From Phytophthora colocasiae (taxonomy: Eukaryota > Oomycota > Peronosporomycetes > Peronosporales > Peronosporaceae), in NCBI GenBank assembly GCA_018806915.1, contig JAGKQI010000087.1, positions 434,001 to 498,000 of the forward strand: a stretch of DNA of 64,000 nt. The letters run 5' to 3'. Position numbers and translations under genes: made by a program. The notes beneath the pieces were generated by a model, which saw nothing but the letters and a program-made list of their open reading frames with translations, searched no databases and was not told the origin of the DNA. Below are positions 9,682 to 19,490 of this stretch, piece by piece. Every line of letters begins with the position of its first letter. Within the stretch, counting starts at the first letter, position 1.

Positions 9682-10842
9682 ATGGTCTCCATCGCGCGTC
9701 TACCGTTTGTCCTTCTACTAGTTCTGCTCGTCTCCGTTTGGGCCAGCACTACTGCCAAGCCTGATTTTTCGACGACATCCACGTCGACGGAGGCTGTCGA
9801 CTCGACTACAGATCACATCGGCTTCGTGAAGCAATGGACACTAACCGCTGCTGGCAACAATAACAATGACAATGACGACGATGATAGCTCAGACGACAGT
9901 TCGGACGATGGTGACGACAGGATTGACTCCATCAAGCTGCAGCTTCCAGGTCGCGTCTTCGTCAGCTACTCGAGCAATCTACCGTCTGGAATCCTCGGCT
10001 ACGTCAATGTGTCGGGTGATTCTCAAAGCCTAGTGGAGGCTGTAAAAGTGGGTTCCGACGACGACGACGAAGAACTTCGAGTCAAGTATGACGGTAGTAG
10101 CTCAACCTCCACCGGATACTTGTTGACGGAGATCTTCCTATCGACCAGCAACATCGTGGATGACGTGGAGATTGAGTCGACAGCGGAAGTTGTCATCGAG
10201 GACGGCGTTCTGGTCGCCAGTAACACGAACAAGGAGGTTCAGATCAAAGCGAGCGACTCGAGTATCGTGTACGTGTCGAGCTCGACCTTGAGTCTGCAGG
10301 ATCTGAAGCTTGAGCTCTCAGACAGCGCAGCATTGCAACTGACTACGGACAGCATCACAATTCGTGAAGATGGTCAGTTCCAGGCGCACGACAAGTCCAG
10401 TATTAAGGTGCTGACTTCATCGCTTAAGGTAGACGACTTGGATCTTGACGCCGAAAACTCGGGCACAATCTGCATTTCTGCTACAGAGGTGACTGCCAGC
10501 AGCTACGACGGCCAGGACACCAGTAAGATTTCACTGCCGAATGCTTCGTCCAAGTACACATCTACGGGCTCCGACTCATGCGACGAAGCGAGCACGCCGT
10601 CTCGCGAGCCTGGCTGCGTATCCAGCAATTCGTGTGCTTCAACCACCACGTCGACAAGCACTCCAAGCACGACAACGGCATCCAGTACTTCAACTACGAC
10701 GATTGCCTCCGACTCCACAGCTACTGCATCTTCTTCCGGTGTCCGAACGAGCGAACAAGCTAGCGGTGCAAGTGCTTCTGCCAACATGTATGCCGTTGGA
10801 GTGTCTCTTGCCATCGGACTGGTGCTGATGATCTCGTTGTAG
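9682..10842 (+). CDS. Secreted GPI-anchored beta-helix (DUF2807/GIN-like) protein, divergent paralogue
   Basis: A 386-residue paralogue. The signal peptide is MVSIARLPFVLLLVLLVSVWASTTA. The conserved blocks are present (IGFVKQWTL, LPSGILGYVNVSGDS, GYLLTEIFLST, AEVVIEDGVLV, DSSIVYVSS, GTICISATEV, ISLPNASSKYTSTGS). Its long acidic insert lies earlier than in the other copies, right after QWTL (NNDNDDDDSSDDSSDDGDD, about residues 55-75), with a short DDDDEE at the usual loop. The Thr/Ser-rich stalk after residue 310 and hydrophobic end (ANMYAVGVSLAIGLVLMISL) suggest a GPI anchor. Start chosen at the ATG beginning the signal peptide; the frame is open upstream to 9577. Surface or adhesin role is inferred. 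Confidence 0.83.
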   Translation: MVSIARLPFVLLLVLLVSVWASTTAKPDFSTTSTSTEAVDSTTDHIGFVKQWTLTAAGNNNNDNDDDDSSDDSSDDGDDRIDSIKLQLPGRVFVSYSSNLPSGILGYVNVSGDSQSLVEAVKVGSDDDDEELRVKYDGSSSTSTGYLLTEIFLSTSNIVDDVEIESTAEVVIEDGVLVASNTNKEVQIKASDSSIVYVSSSTLSLQDLKLELSDSAALQLTTDSITIREDGQFQAHDKSSIKVLTSSLKVDDLDLDAENSGTICISATEVTASSYDGQDTSKISLPNASSKYTSTGSDSCDEASTPSREPGCVSSNSCASTTTSTSTPSTTTASSTSTTTIASDSTATASSSGVRTSEQASGASASANMYAVGVSLAIGLVLMISL

Positions 10843-10963
10843 GCTGCAGCTGTAAGTTGTAACTCATTTCGACTGTTGATAACTTGAAGCAAGTCAACTA
10901 CTTTTGAATTTCTCCTTGAACGTATCACAAAATAATGCTAAACCAAAACACAGTGATAGTTAC

Positions 10964-11654
10964 CTACGGCCATGGATAGAGCAGCTCGTCGGCAGCTTTC
11001 TGAGCAGGAAGCTCTCCGTTCAGCAGTTTGACCAATGTCAGTGCGAATTTCAGTGCCGTCCCAGGGCCTTGACTTGTCACGCAGCGAGTATCAACGACCA
11101 CATCTTCGTCCACAAATTGGCGAGTCATTTTTGGTTCGTGTTCGAGCGAACAAGTAGCACGCGCACCGAGCAACCCATGAGGTTCCAGTACAACGGCAGG
11201 GGCCGAAGAAGAAGCAGCGATCCAGCGACCGGCTTGTTGCTGCCAGAGCAGCATTTTGATCACAAGATCGCAGTCACGCACATGGCTCGCTCCATCTCCC
11301 TGTTAGCACAGATCAGTACACATTTACTTAAGCAAATTCTACATGTAGATAGCGACGTACTCCTGGCACCACAATTAACTCAAAATTCTCAAAGCTGCAT
11401 TCCTCGATCGGCTTCTCGGCTTGGACGTGCAAGCCGTAATTGCCCATGATGATATTCTTCTTCGTTCCTCCAACCGACCCAATAACGACATGCAGACCGC
11501 CACGGACCAGTACATCCGAGAGAACCAATGTCTCCAGATCTTCGCTACCATTAGCCACCACAATCAAAGCTCTGGGCTTCACGTGGGGCAGTGCTTGAAC
11601 AGGAAGATCTTCATCTCCCAATGCCGTGTACTCGGAGGACCCTCCAGCCATCAT
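10964..11654 (-). CDS. DJ-1/PfpI family protein, nucleophile Cys replaced by Ser
   Basis: Two exons on the minus strand, 11654-11361 and 11299-10964, joined by a 61-nt intron (GTACGT donor, AACAG acceptor), giving 209 residues. It follows the DJ-1 single-domain plan: RALIVVANGSEDLE near residues 28-41 with the conserved glutamate (E41, equivalent to human DJ-1 E18), VVPGG at the exon junction, and QGPGTALKFAL near the C-terminus. The nucleophile elbow, IAAICAGP in human DJ-1, reads IAASSSAP here (residues 125-132), so the catalytic cysteine is serine 129. Family activities (glyoxalase, deglycase, redox sensing) depend on that cysteine, so a non-catalytic or chaperone-like role is more likely. 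A 25-residue N-terminal extension precedes the domain. It converges with the beta-helix gene to its left. Confidence 0.85.
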
Positions 11655-12087
11655 GATTGACTCTTTTTGAGAATAATTCAGTTTTGAGATAAAGAAACTA
11701 GTAAGAGCCGTGTGGGAATAGCCAATGTGAACTTCAACTGCCGTTGTTCTCGTTCTTCTCCTATTATTCTTTTAAATATTTTTATTCACTTCAACATCTT
11801 ATTTCAATTGTCGTTCTGCGTGCACCACCCGAATCTGGTGTGCCATACACCACCCCCTTTCAGCGAGTGCTCGTCATATCCAAACGCTTGACGTGTCCGC
11901 CCGCCGGTCGCCGCCATCTACTTCGGACAAATTTATCTCCCCCCTCTTTACCCGCTGATACATGTACGTGGCTCTATCCTACGGCTCTATTTTTCCTATT
12001 TCTATTGGTCCTATTACGCTCGCAAACCGAGCAGTATTCACATAATTTAATGTGTGCCAATTTCTCTGTCCTATAAATAGTGTCCCA
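11655..12087. other. Divergent promoter region
   Basis: The spacer between the minus-strand DJ-1 gene and the plus-strand nucleotidyltransferase gene, probably holding both promoters. A TATA-like CTATAAATAG lies at 12071-12080, too close to the ATG at 12088 to be a simple TATA box for it. A T-rich tract is at 11756-11780. Confidence 0.4.
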
Positions 12088-15000
12088 ATGGCTGCGTGGC
12101 CTAAGCCTCCACGCTCGCCTAATAATGGAAATGGGCGTTTTGACTCGGACACTACAGCCTTCCAGAGTCTTGGCGCTTTCGGTCATGATGCTTTCAGCGG
12201 GCAACTGGGGAGCGGCCTGGAGCTAGGAGGACTTGGTCTGGGTCTTGCTTCTCCTTCTCCGGGTCCCAGAGGCTCTTTGGAGTTTGGGATGGGTATTAAT
12301 CATCAGCCACAGCCTCCATCCATGATGCCGCCACTCCCGCCGTCTTCTCCTGGTATTAATGAGGGTGGAGGTGCTCTTTATCACCTTCAGCAGCAGCAGC
12401 AGCTTCATCAACAGCAGGAGCTCACTATGGGCCCCGGTTTGAGTTCTTTGGCCTCTCTAGGGGGTGTGGAGCTCAATGGACAGACCAGGGACAAATTTGG
12501 TCTCGGGTCTTCAGGACTTGGAGGCGGGGGACTCTCAGGTGCAGAAACAACAGGCCCATCCTCCGTCTCGGATCGACGTGGCTTCGATCTCTCGGGTGCT
12601 ATGCTCAATTTGGACTTAGGTGGTGGAATGCTCGGAGGCAGGGATCTAGGCAGTGGTGGATGGGGAGATACGTCGGCTAGTCTTTCGTCTGCTTCACCGT
12701 CATCGGCTTCTCTAAGGGACCAGATGAATGCTCAAATGGCTGCATTGTACCAGCATCCGAAGCCTCCGTCGGACGACCGTCTACTCTTTCAGCCACCTCA
12801 GCATCAGCATCAGCGCCAGCCGTTGGCTCAGTCTGGAAGTGACTTGTTGGACCTACTAAACAGTGGGGACAACTCTGGCTTTGGAGGGCGCGAGCTATAT
12901 CCGCCGAATGTGAATGTTCCTGGTGGTAGCATGCAGTCACCGGTGCTGGGAGGAGGATTTCCAGGATTCCCTGCGTCTAGCCCGAGTAATAATGGCGGTC
13001 ATAGTGGTCTTGCGCCTGGAATATCACCTTCACGAGGATCTCACTCGAGGAGTTCAACACCGTCGCGTACGCGTCGCTCACCAGCAAAATCCCCGCAGCT
13101 TCATCGTGATAACTCAGCTCCAAGCGCATTATCGGGAGGACAAGGCAACTCTATTCACGTGTCACCTGAAGTAACGAAGCCCAATGACAACATCAAGGTT
13201 CAGGTGTCTTTGCTGGCCGAAGAGTGCATCGTCGGGCGAGTTCTACTCGTTGGACTCTTCCGCTTGGGACAACCTACAAACGACAAACCTATCTTCGTGA
13301 AGCAGGTCCTTTTTGAGAACAAGCTTCACCGTAACTACAGGTTCCTGAATACGCGTATTACGTTCCGCGCACCACGTTCACCTGGTGAGTTTGAGTTCCG
13401 TGTGTTTGAAGACAAGAGTGGGCACAGTCATCAGCCGAATGGGAAGCGACAAGGTCACTCGAACGACGATCATCACGACGGACATCACCATGGCAAGGTT
13501 GCTTACTCAAATGTTACAATCGCCCGCAGTAACCGCCTAAAAGTTTGTCTGGAGTACAGCCACTTCATCGATACGTTACGAGCAACACACGACAAATTTC
13601 AGCAAGGTGTGGCTGATGGTGATGCAGGACTGGTGTTAAGTGCACTTCTTGCACTCATGCGCCTCGTCGATCAAGTGGAGACTGTATTTTTGCATGGGCA
13701 TGCTCTCCTTGGAGATTTACTGGAAGCATGTCTTCGCTTGCTTGAGCGTCGTGCGGAGGACATCGCACGGTCTTTTGCTGCTACCGAGACCATCCCTCAC
13801 CCTATGGAGACGTTCCACGGCACACTCCGTAACGTGTTGAATGCTGTGGAGGCCAATAAGTACGTGAGAGAACTGGTAGCTGATGATCAGCTGTCTGACA
13901 TTGCTCGTATTCAACGTGAACGCTTTTGTCAAGTGAGTGGGCTGTACTTTGCAAACGACGCCGACCGTTGCGCTTTTTGGCTGGAGCATTTTGGATTCGC
14001 GCCGATTGATATCCCTCCTACAGACTCAGTGAACGATGGTGAGAGCAAGATGCTGCACTCGTCGCCGTTTGTCACCCGTGCATTGACTGGATGGGTGGAA
14101 CGAGAAGCAGCAGTACTGATGCCTGAGCGCACTGCTTTCCGTGCATCTCGACAGTCGATTTACGATCAACTTCACGCTGAAGTTATCTCGAAACTCTCGT
14201 TCACGTGCGAATTGGACGTGTTCGGATCTTCCGCTAACGAGTTCGGGAACGAACACAGTGACATGGACATGTGCCTGGTGCTACCAGAAGTCACGACGCC
14301 CACGGTCGAGGAGAAACAGCGCATGCTGATGGAAGTTGTGGCGCGGTTGGAAGCTCGCCCAGACCTGTTTGCCTCGGTGGATACGACTCGCCTGACCGCG
14401 CGTATCCCGATCATCATGTTCGTGTCGCGCGCCTCTGGAATCGAGTGCGACTTGTGTGCGGAGAACCGACTGGCACAGCGCAACACATCGCTGCTCCGAG
14501 CCTACGCCAGCGCTGATCCTCGCGTGCGTATGCTGGCGTACGTTATCAAGCGCTTCGTCAAGCAGCGACGCATGAATTGTGCTGCCGAGGGGACACTTTC
14601 GTCGTACGGCTACCTGCTCTTGCTCATCCACTTCCTCCAGCGTCAAGATCCTCCTGTGCTGCCTGTATTGCAGGTCCTCCCCCCTAACTGGCCTGATGAG
14701 CCTCGTGAGAAATTGCCGAGCGTGTTGTGCCGTGGCCCCAGTGACGAATTGGACCCTTCAGCTAGCGCGGATGGCCACAGTGGCATCGAGACATACTTCT
14801 ACGACCCATTCGCGTTCCGTGAGCCGAATGAGAAGCTGGCTGTTCTTCATGATTTCTGCTCGCGCAACACTCAGACAGTAGGGGAGTTGCTCTTAGGCTT
14901 CCTCCGCTACTTCGGCTTGCAATTCGACGCCACCCGTGACGTTGTGAGTGTTCGGCGTCCAGATGCCGGTGTTGTTACCAAGGATGAAAAGCGACACACG

Positions 15001-15309
15001 TCCCAATGGCGTTTTACGACGCGGTTGAGCATCGAAGATCCCTTTGAAGTGGGCTATGATGTAGCCCACGTACTCAAAGGATCGCGAGACAAGTACATTC
15101 GGCAGCAGTTTGTGCGCGCGTACGTGTTGCTGATGGATGGCGCTATCCAACACCAAGGAAGTGAGAGCGTGGAAGAGGTTGACGAGGCTGTAGACCAGAT
15201 CATGTCGACTGTGAACGAGCACATGCTAGAGGTGCCGTTCCTTCAAGCGCCTCCTCATCCGCTGTCGCCTGTACCGATGCCTATGCCTCAGCCGCACGAG
15301 GGCTTTTGA
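12088..15309 (+). CDS. Cid1-type non-canonical poly(A) polymerase / terminal uridylyltransferase
   Basis: A 1073-residue intronless protein. Residues 1-360 are low complexity (Gly, Ser, Pro and Gln-rich, with QQQQQLHQQQ) and probably disordered. A probable beta-sandwich follows at about 370-480 (IKVQVSLLAEECIVGRVLLVG ... GEFEFRVFED). The catalytic nucleotidyltransferase core has FGSSANEFGNEHSDMDMC near 711-728 with the two metal-binding aspartates, and a third in IECDLC near 786. GTLSSYGYLLLLIHFLQ and a PAP-associated segment (VGELLLGFLRYFGLQFD, about 930) complete the fold. Such enzymes add U or A to RNA 3' ends in RNA decay or small-RNA pathways; which base is added cannot be told here. The frame is open to an ATG at 12052, but 12088 gives the more usual start. 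Confidence 0.85.
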   Translation: MAAWPKPPRSPNNGNGRFDSDTTAFQSLGAFGHDAFSGQLGSGLELGGLGLGLASPSPGPRGSLEFGMGINHQPQPPSMMPPLPPSSPGINEGGGALYHLQQQQQLHQQQELTMGPGLSSLASLGGVELNGQTRDKFGLGSSGLGGGGLSGAETTGPSSVSDRRGFDLSGAMLNLDLGGGMLGGRDLGSGGWGDTSASLSSASPSSASLRDQMNAQMAALYQHPKPPSDDRLLFQPPQHQHQRQPLAQSGSDLLDLLNSGDNSGFGGRELYPPNVNVPGGSMQSPVLGGGFPGFPASSPSNNGGHSGLAPGISPSRGSHSRSSTPSRTRRSPAKSPQLHRDNSAPSALSGGQGNSIHVSPEVTKPNDNIKVQVSLLAEECIVGRVLLVGLFRLGQPTNDKPIFVKQVLFENKLHRNYRFLNTRITFRAPRSPGEFEFRVFEDKSGHSHQPNGKRQGHSNDDHHDGHHHGKVAYSNVTIARSNRLKVCLEYSHFIDTLRATHDKFQQGVADGDAGLVLSALLALMRLVDQVETVFLHGHALLGDLLEACLRLLERRAEDIARSFAATETIPHPMETFHGTLRNVLNAVEANKYVRELVADDQLSDIARIQRERFCQVSGLYFANDADRCAFWLEHFGFAPIDIPPTDSVNDGESKMLHSSPFVTRALTGWVEREAAVLMPERTAFRASRQSIYDQLHAEVISKLSFTCELDVFGSSANEFGNEHSDMDMCLVLPEVTTPTVEEKQRMLMEVVARLEARPDLFASVDTTRLTARIPIIMFVSRASGIECDLCAENRLAQRNTSLLRAYASADPRVRMLAYVIKRFVKQRRMNCAAEGTLSSYGYLLLLIHFLQRQDPPVLPVLQVLPPNWPDEPREKLPSVLCRGPSDELDPSASADGHSGIETYFYDPFAFREPNEKLAVLHDFCSRNTQTVGELLLGFLRYFGLQFDATRDVVSVRRPDAGVVTKDEKRHTSQWRFTTRLSIEDPFEVGYDVAHVLKGSRDKYIRQQFVRAYVLLMDGAIQHQGSESVEEVDEAVDQIMSTVNEHMLEVPFLQAPPHPLSPVPMPMPQPHEGF

Positions 15310-15483
15310 CATACTTGACCATTGCAAATAGAAAAAAAAAAAAGGCTGAGCGGCTTGCGCAAAAATTGTTGCTAAAGATTTTTTTTCCTAACTTTGATCG
15401 GGCTGTCGTCTAGTTCTGGTTGCTTCTGCTTTGGATAGCGCGCCCTCTGCAATACTATGTGCATTTGCGCCTGCATACTGGGA

Positions 15484-17988
15484 TCACTTCTTCGTACTGT
15501 CCTTCACACTGAGCGTCCAAGAGACAACAAGCGATTCTTCAGGCCGAGTATACTTGACGTGGACGGTATCAGCCACAGCCACAGTGTAAGTTCCTCCAGC
15601 TTGGACCACTATCTCTCGTAAATTCCAGCCCAGCAGCTGATCAAGCACAACAGCAATGTTAGCTTGGTAGCTCAAGTCCACACCTCTCCATAGTAATCCT
15701 TACCTCTGTACATGCTTTCGCATCAAGATCCAACTCGACTGTGGGCTTTACACTGCTCTGCCCCACCAAAAGAGCAAAAGCACTAGGTCGGACTCCATCC
15801 AAATGCTCTTCGAAGCTCAAAGAGGCTGGTCCTGTCTTCTTAGCCGCCGGTGTGGGATTCAACTTGGACGCAGCCTTGCAGTCGATCTGGAGTACACTCT
15901 TCCGCATGTGCGACACCAACTGCCACTTGACTCGCTGAGCTTCAGGCAGAGCATGTCGTGCCTCACGTTCTTGAAGTGCCAGCATCTCCGTCTGCTGCCT
16001 AGCAAGTGCCTGGTTAGCCTCCACTAGCTTTTGCCGTAAAGACGTAATCTCATCACTCTTTTCAGCTGCTGGTGGTTCTGTAGTAGAAGCGGGCGTAGAC
16101 GACCGGACTTGATCCTGAAATTTGTCCACAATGGCCTGCAATTGTGACGTGTATACCTCCGTATCCCGCTTTTGAGTTCTTTGTGCCACCATAGCCCTAC
16201 CCAGTTCATGCCGAAGTGCGCGGCACTCTGCGTAGTAACGCTCCTTTTCCTCCAGCCCAACTCTCCAACCGGTCTGTGAATCACTTGGAAATGAAGATGA
16301 CGGCGCGAGGACGCTGGGAGGAGCTGTGCCAGAGCTACTAGATCCAGGAGCTGGTGCTCCCATCGTGAGAATGGACGCATCTGTGGGGAAATAAGTTGAG
16401 TTCATGGGCTCCGATTTCAACTGCATCTGCAGGTGCTGCGTATGGTGAAGCCCTGCAGCTCCGAACCCCGTGACTCCTGGGTGATGTGAGCGATGGACTT
16501 CATCTAAACCAGCACTTGTGTTGCCGTTGTGCACACTGCTTGTTGCACCGCCCAAGACACCTGCAGAGCCATTCAAGCCATTTCCTAGACCTCCACCTAA
16601 CCTCGTCTCCAGAGCCATCGTCTTACTTGTCAGTACATTGGCACTATTGCTGCTATCGGAACCTTTAATGATGCCACGACCAGGTCTCTTTATACCACGA
16701 TATGCTGCAGAATTAACTGCGTTTTGCCGGACTGCACAGACACAAAGAAGCCCATACTAATGACGTTAGAAACTCACCTCACACGAAATAAAACCGCTTT
16801 AAACGTACAAGGATTGCGACGAAGCTTGAGTACAACAGAGTTGCGCGACGTAGATTTGAGACGGCCGATTACCGTCGAGAACTGGAGGCCTCGCACTGGC
16901 AGTCCTGACACCGCCACTAGCGTATCACCCACGCAGATGCCACTGTTCGCAGCAGGCGTATCCGGCGCAAGTCCTGTAATCTGAACGTGGTCATCCACGC
17001 ATGCGAGCGTAAGTCCCAGTCCGCCGTTTCGCTTCGTTATCACGCACTCATACAAGTCGCCAGACTGTGGCTCCTTCATCACTTTTTCACGCGCCGCCGC
17101 GGCAGCGGCAGCAGCTGCCGCAGACGCGTTCAACGGGTTGTTGTTGCCATGCAAATGATGTCGAACCTGTTGCTGTTGGATCTGTTGATGCACCGAAACG
17201 GGAGCTGCTGGTGCTGCTTTCACCACTGGATCTGGCTTAATGTTTTCTATTTTCTGCTTCTTGTGCGTCAAACTTGCTGCCGTAGCCAGCTCTGCTTTTC
17301 TCCGCATCGCTGCTGAAGCACCTGCAACTGCCGGTTTCACCACAGGAAGCTCGCGTTTCACTGCAGTCGTCACTGTCGTCGTAGCCGGCGCCGCCACAGT
17401 TGGAGGCATCGCAATCGCACCAGAACTTGCTGCTGCTGTATTCACAGTCGCATCTCCGACTAATGACAACGGAGCAACATCTCCAAAGTCCGGTAATAGC
17501 GATGTCGGCGGTGACAAAGCACGTAGCATCAGATCAGGAGGAGGCTGCAACGGAATCCCAATAGACGTAGACGTCAAACCAGCGCTCAATGCTTGTGTTA
17601 CTGCAGCTTGACTAGCCGGAGCTTCCACTGGTGGGATCAAGTCCATAATATTCTGCAACCAATACAGAACATAATTAGCAATTAACTAGGAAAAAAAAAA
17701 AACTTTAAAACTCACATCAGAGAACTTCTTTTCGTCGGAAACAACGGCTGAAATTTGGTCCAGGAAGAAATCAGCTGCCGACTTGCTGGTGGTCCCTGAC
17801 GTGGTTGTATTCTGCGTCTCCGACGTGCTGGAAGCCGCAGAAGCGCCTAAAGCCGCCACGAGACTTTCGTCGAATGGTAACGGAGCGAAAGCTTGCGCTC
17901 CGCTGTTGCCGCTGGAGGGAGACACAGAAGAGACGCCGCTCTTTCCGACGACGCTGTCTGCAGGCACCTGCTGCTGCTCGCCCGCCAT
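15484..17988 (-). CDS. PDZ, coiled-coil and GOLD-like domain protein
   Basis: I join four exons: 17988-17716, 17652-16809, 16731-15712 and 15662-15484, giving about 771 residues. Intron 1 (63 nt, GTGAGT donor, TTGCAG acceptor) and intron 2 (77 nt, GTACGT, GTGCAG) preserve the frame. The last intron (48 nt) is less certain: the better-looking donor GTAAGG at 15703 gives a stop, so I used GTACAG. The N-terminus is Ala/Ser-rich with a poly-Ala run. A PDZ domain lies at the end of exon 2 (YECVITKRNGGLGLTLA ... APDTPAANSGICVGDTLVAVSG), then a coiled coil (LEEKERYYAECRALRHELG), then a C-terminal beta-rich region (VKWQLVSHMRKSVLQIDCKA ... GGTYTVAVADTVHVKY) resembling a GOLD domain. PDZ plus GOLD suggests a trafficking or membrane-scaffold role, by inference. 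Exon 3 could be started from its own ATG at 16618 as a separate gene, but the spliced frame joins cleanly. Confidence 0.65.
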
Positions 17989-18599
17989 CACTGGCTTAAG
18001 TGTGGTCGCTATGGTTTGGGCTCTCTTTAAAGACTTCTAGGGCACGTTAGAAAACGGGACAAACACGTGTACGTATAGCGCAGGACGCCAGGAGAGTGTA
18101 CGCAAGAGGAGAGACCTGATATCGCCCTGTTGAAGCCGGAAACGAGCGACGCAGAACACGGAGACGATTGCTCCGACACGCGCCAGCCCAATACGAAATG
18201 CACCGATCCGCGTCTGCCACCAACGGTGCAGACTATGCCGGGCATTTTCTGGGATTGGTGGAAAAGAATTTCCACCAATGAAAATCGATTATAGTCCAGA
18301 TAATAAACCATGTAGAAGTGAAGAGATAAACCCTTAGAGAAAGTCTGGAAAGAAGAGAAGATGCGGAAGAGCCATTATTGGCGCGGCCGAATGCATGACA
18401 CTCACTTGTTGTTGATCTGCAAGATGCCATTTTTGAAAAAAATTCTCGATCTCTCCCTGCCAACTGTAATTCTCCGGCCGACATCTCCACATTTCACAAG
18501 CCAGTGATTCCTCATCCACGTTCCGTTCGTAAAGTTCTGGACGATATTGTTTTCCGATCGAAACCATAGAGCAAGCACACACCAATCGATGCTTGCTCT
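17989..18599. other. Intergenic, upstream of the PDZ gene
   Basis: Promoter side of the minus-strand PDZ gene. It contains an inverted repeat (TTTTCTGGGATTGGTGGAAA / TTTCCACCAATGAAAA around 18244-18286). No protein or RNA gene was recognised. Confidence 0.45.
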
Positions 18600-19261
18600 T
18601 GTCTTTTTGATATCAACTTAGGCACTTGTGACGAGCTACCTTTGCAGCCACAGATGAGTCGATGTAACCATCCAGGAATACAATCGTTCGTCTTGTTTCC
18701 GATGTCAATTCCAAGATTGCTGCTAGATCACGCTCTAGCGTCTTCTCCTTCACAATGAAACCCGCTTTCTGATCACCCTCAAGCCGAACGCAGTATGTTC
18801 TTTAGATCGCGAGTAATGAATCCAAATCACGTCCCACTGGGACGGTCCCAGTGTGTTGGATCAAGTGAGTAAGCGAAGGCAAGTGCTGCCGATGACTTTC
18901 CCGTTCCAGGTGGGCCGAAACCCAAAGAAGAGCCTACGTTTGTATTGAGAACCTGTTGATCTCCTTCCATTGCTTCATCAGAGATGGCGAATCAATGCCC
19001 GATACAGTACCATTGACGTAAGATGGTGTCAATTCAATTGACTTCATCTTTAACGAGAAGCCGAGGGCACCTTTCAGATACGATATCCCAGTTGAGTCGC
19101 GGTTCATCGGTGGTGATATCCCTACGAAACTGCTTCGACACAGCTACAATGAGGGTTTCTTTCTCGTCGATTCCAACCAACGACCCGTGGATCCAACTCC
19201 ACACTGTTCGCGAGGTATCAGGAGGTTGAATATGAACAGGAGCTGTTAGAGCTGACGTCAT
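18600..19261 (-). pseudogene. CRN-like P-loop NTPase fragment (inverted half)
   Basis: On the minus strand, three frames in succession give one recognisable protein: VWSWIHGSLVGIDEKETLIVAV, then a linker (SPSLMKQWKEI), then a Walker A motif GFGPPGTGKSSAALAFA near 18890-18920, then AILELTSETRR and TIVFLDGYIDSS. The order and spacing fit the NTPase region found in Crinkler-type and related oomycete proteins. At least three frameshifts or stops break it. It points left, whereas the next part of the same family (19207-19353 and beyond the transposon array) points right, so the gene has been inverted internally. Non-functional. Confidence 0.5.
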
Positions 19262-19353
19262 GGTGCTATGATGATTACAAGAAGGAAGTCCTCAATGACG
19301 ATTTCTTTAGCAATGTAGTTGACAAGTTCCCAATACAGTCTGATCCAGAAAAG
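19207..19353 (+). pseudogene. CRN-like NTPase gene, segment left of the transposon array
   Basis: An open plus-strand frame (YQEVEYEQELLEL, SWCYDDYKKEVLND, FFSNVVDKF) that runs directly into the transposon array. The W..DDYK...FF..V pattern resembles the region after the NTPase core in CRN-type proteins. The frame resumes after the array through the shared 9-bp target site, so this and 33669-34268 were one coding segment before insertion. Confidence 0.5.
19345..19353. repeat. Target site duplication, left (CCAGAAAAG)
   Basis: CCAGAAAAG directly precedes the first terminal inverted repeat and recurs at 33669-33677 directly after the last unit. Nine base pairs is typical of Mutator-like elements. 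Confidence 0.85.
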
Positions 19354-19490
19354 GGTTCATGCGATATGTTGGGGCCGACAGGCCCCGACATATCCGATTC
19401 CGAACTCCGAACTCCGATATTCCGATTGCTATCAATTTTAAGATTCAGTAAAAAAATAGTTTTGATCAGGCGCAGTGAACTACAACAGAG

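Noticed and set aside
16024..16618. Separate gene starting at ATG 16618
   Set aside because: The frame is open upstream across a good acceptor and joins the PDZ exon in frame, so one gene is simpler; kept as an alternative only.
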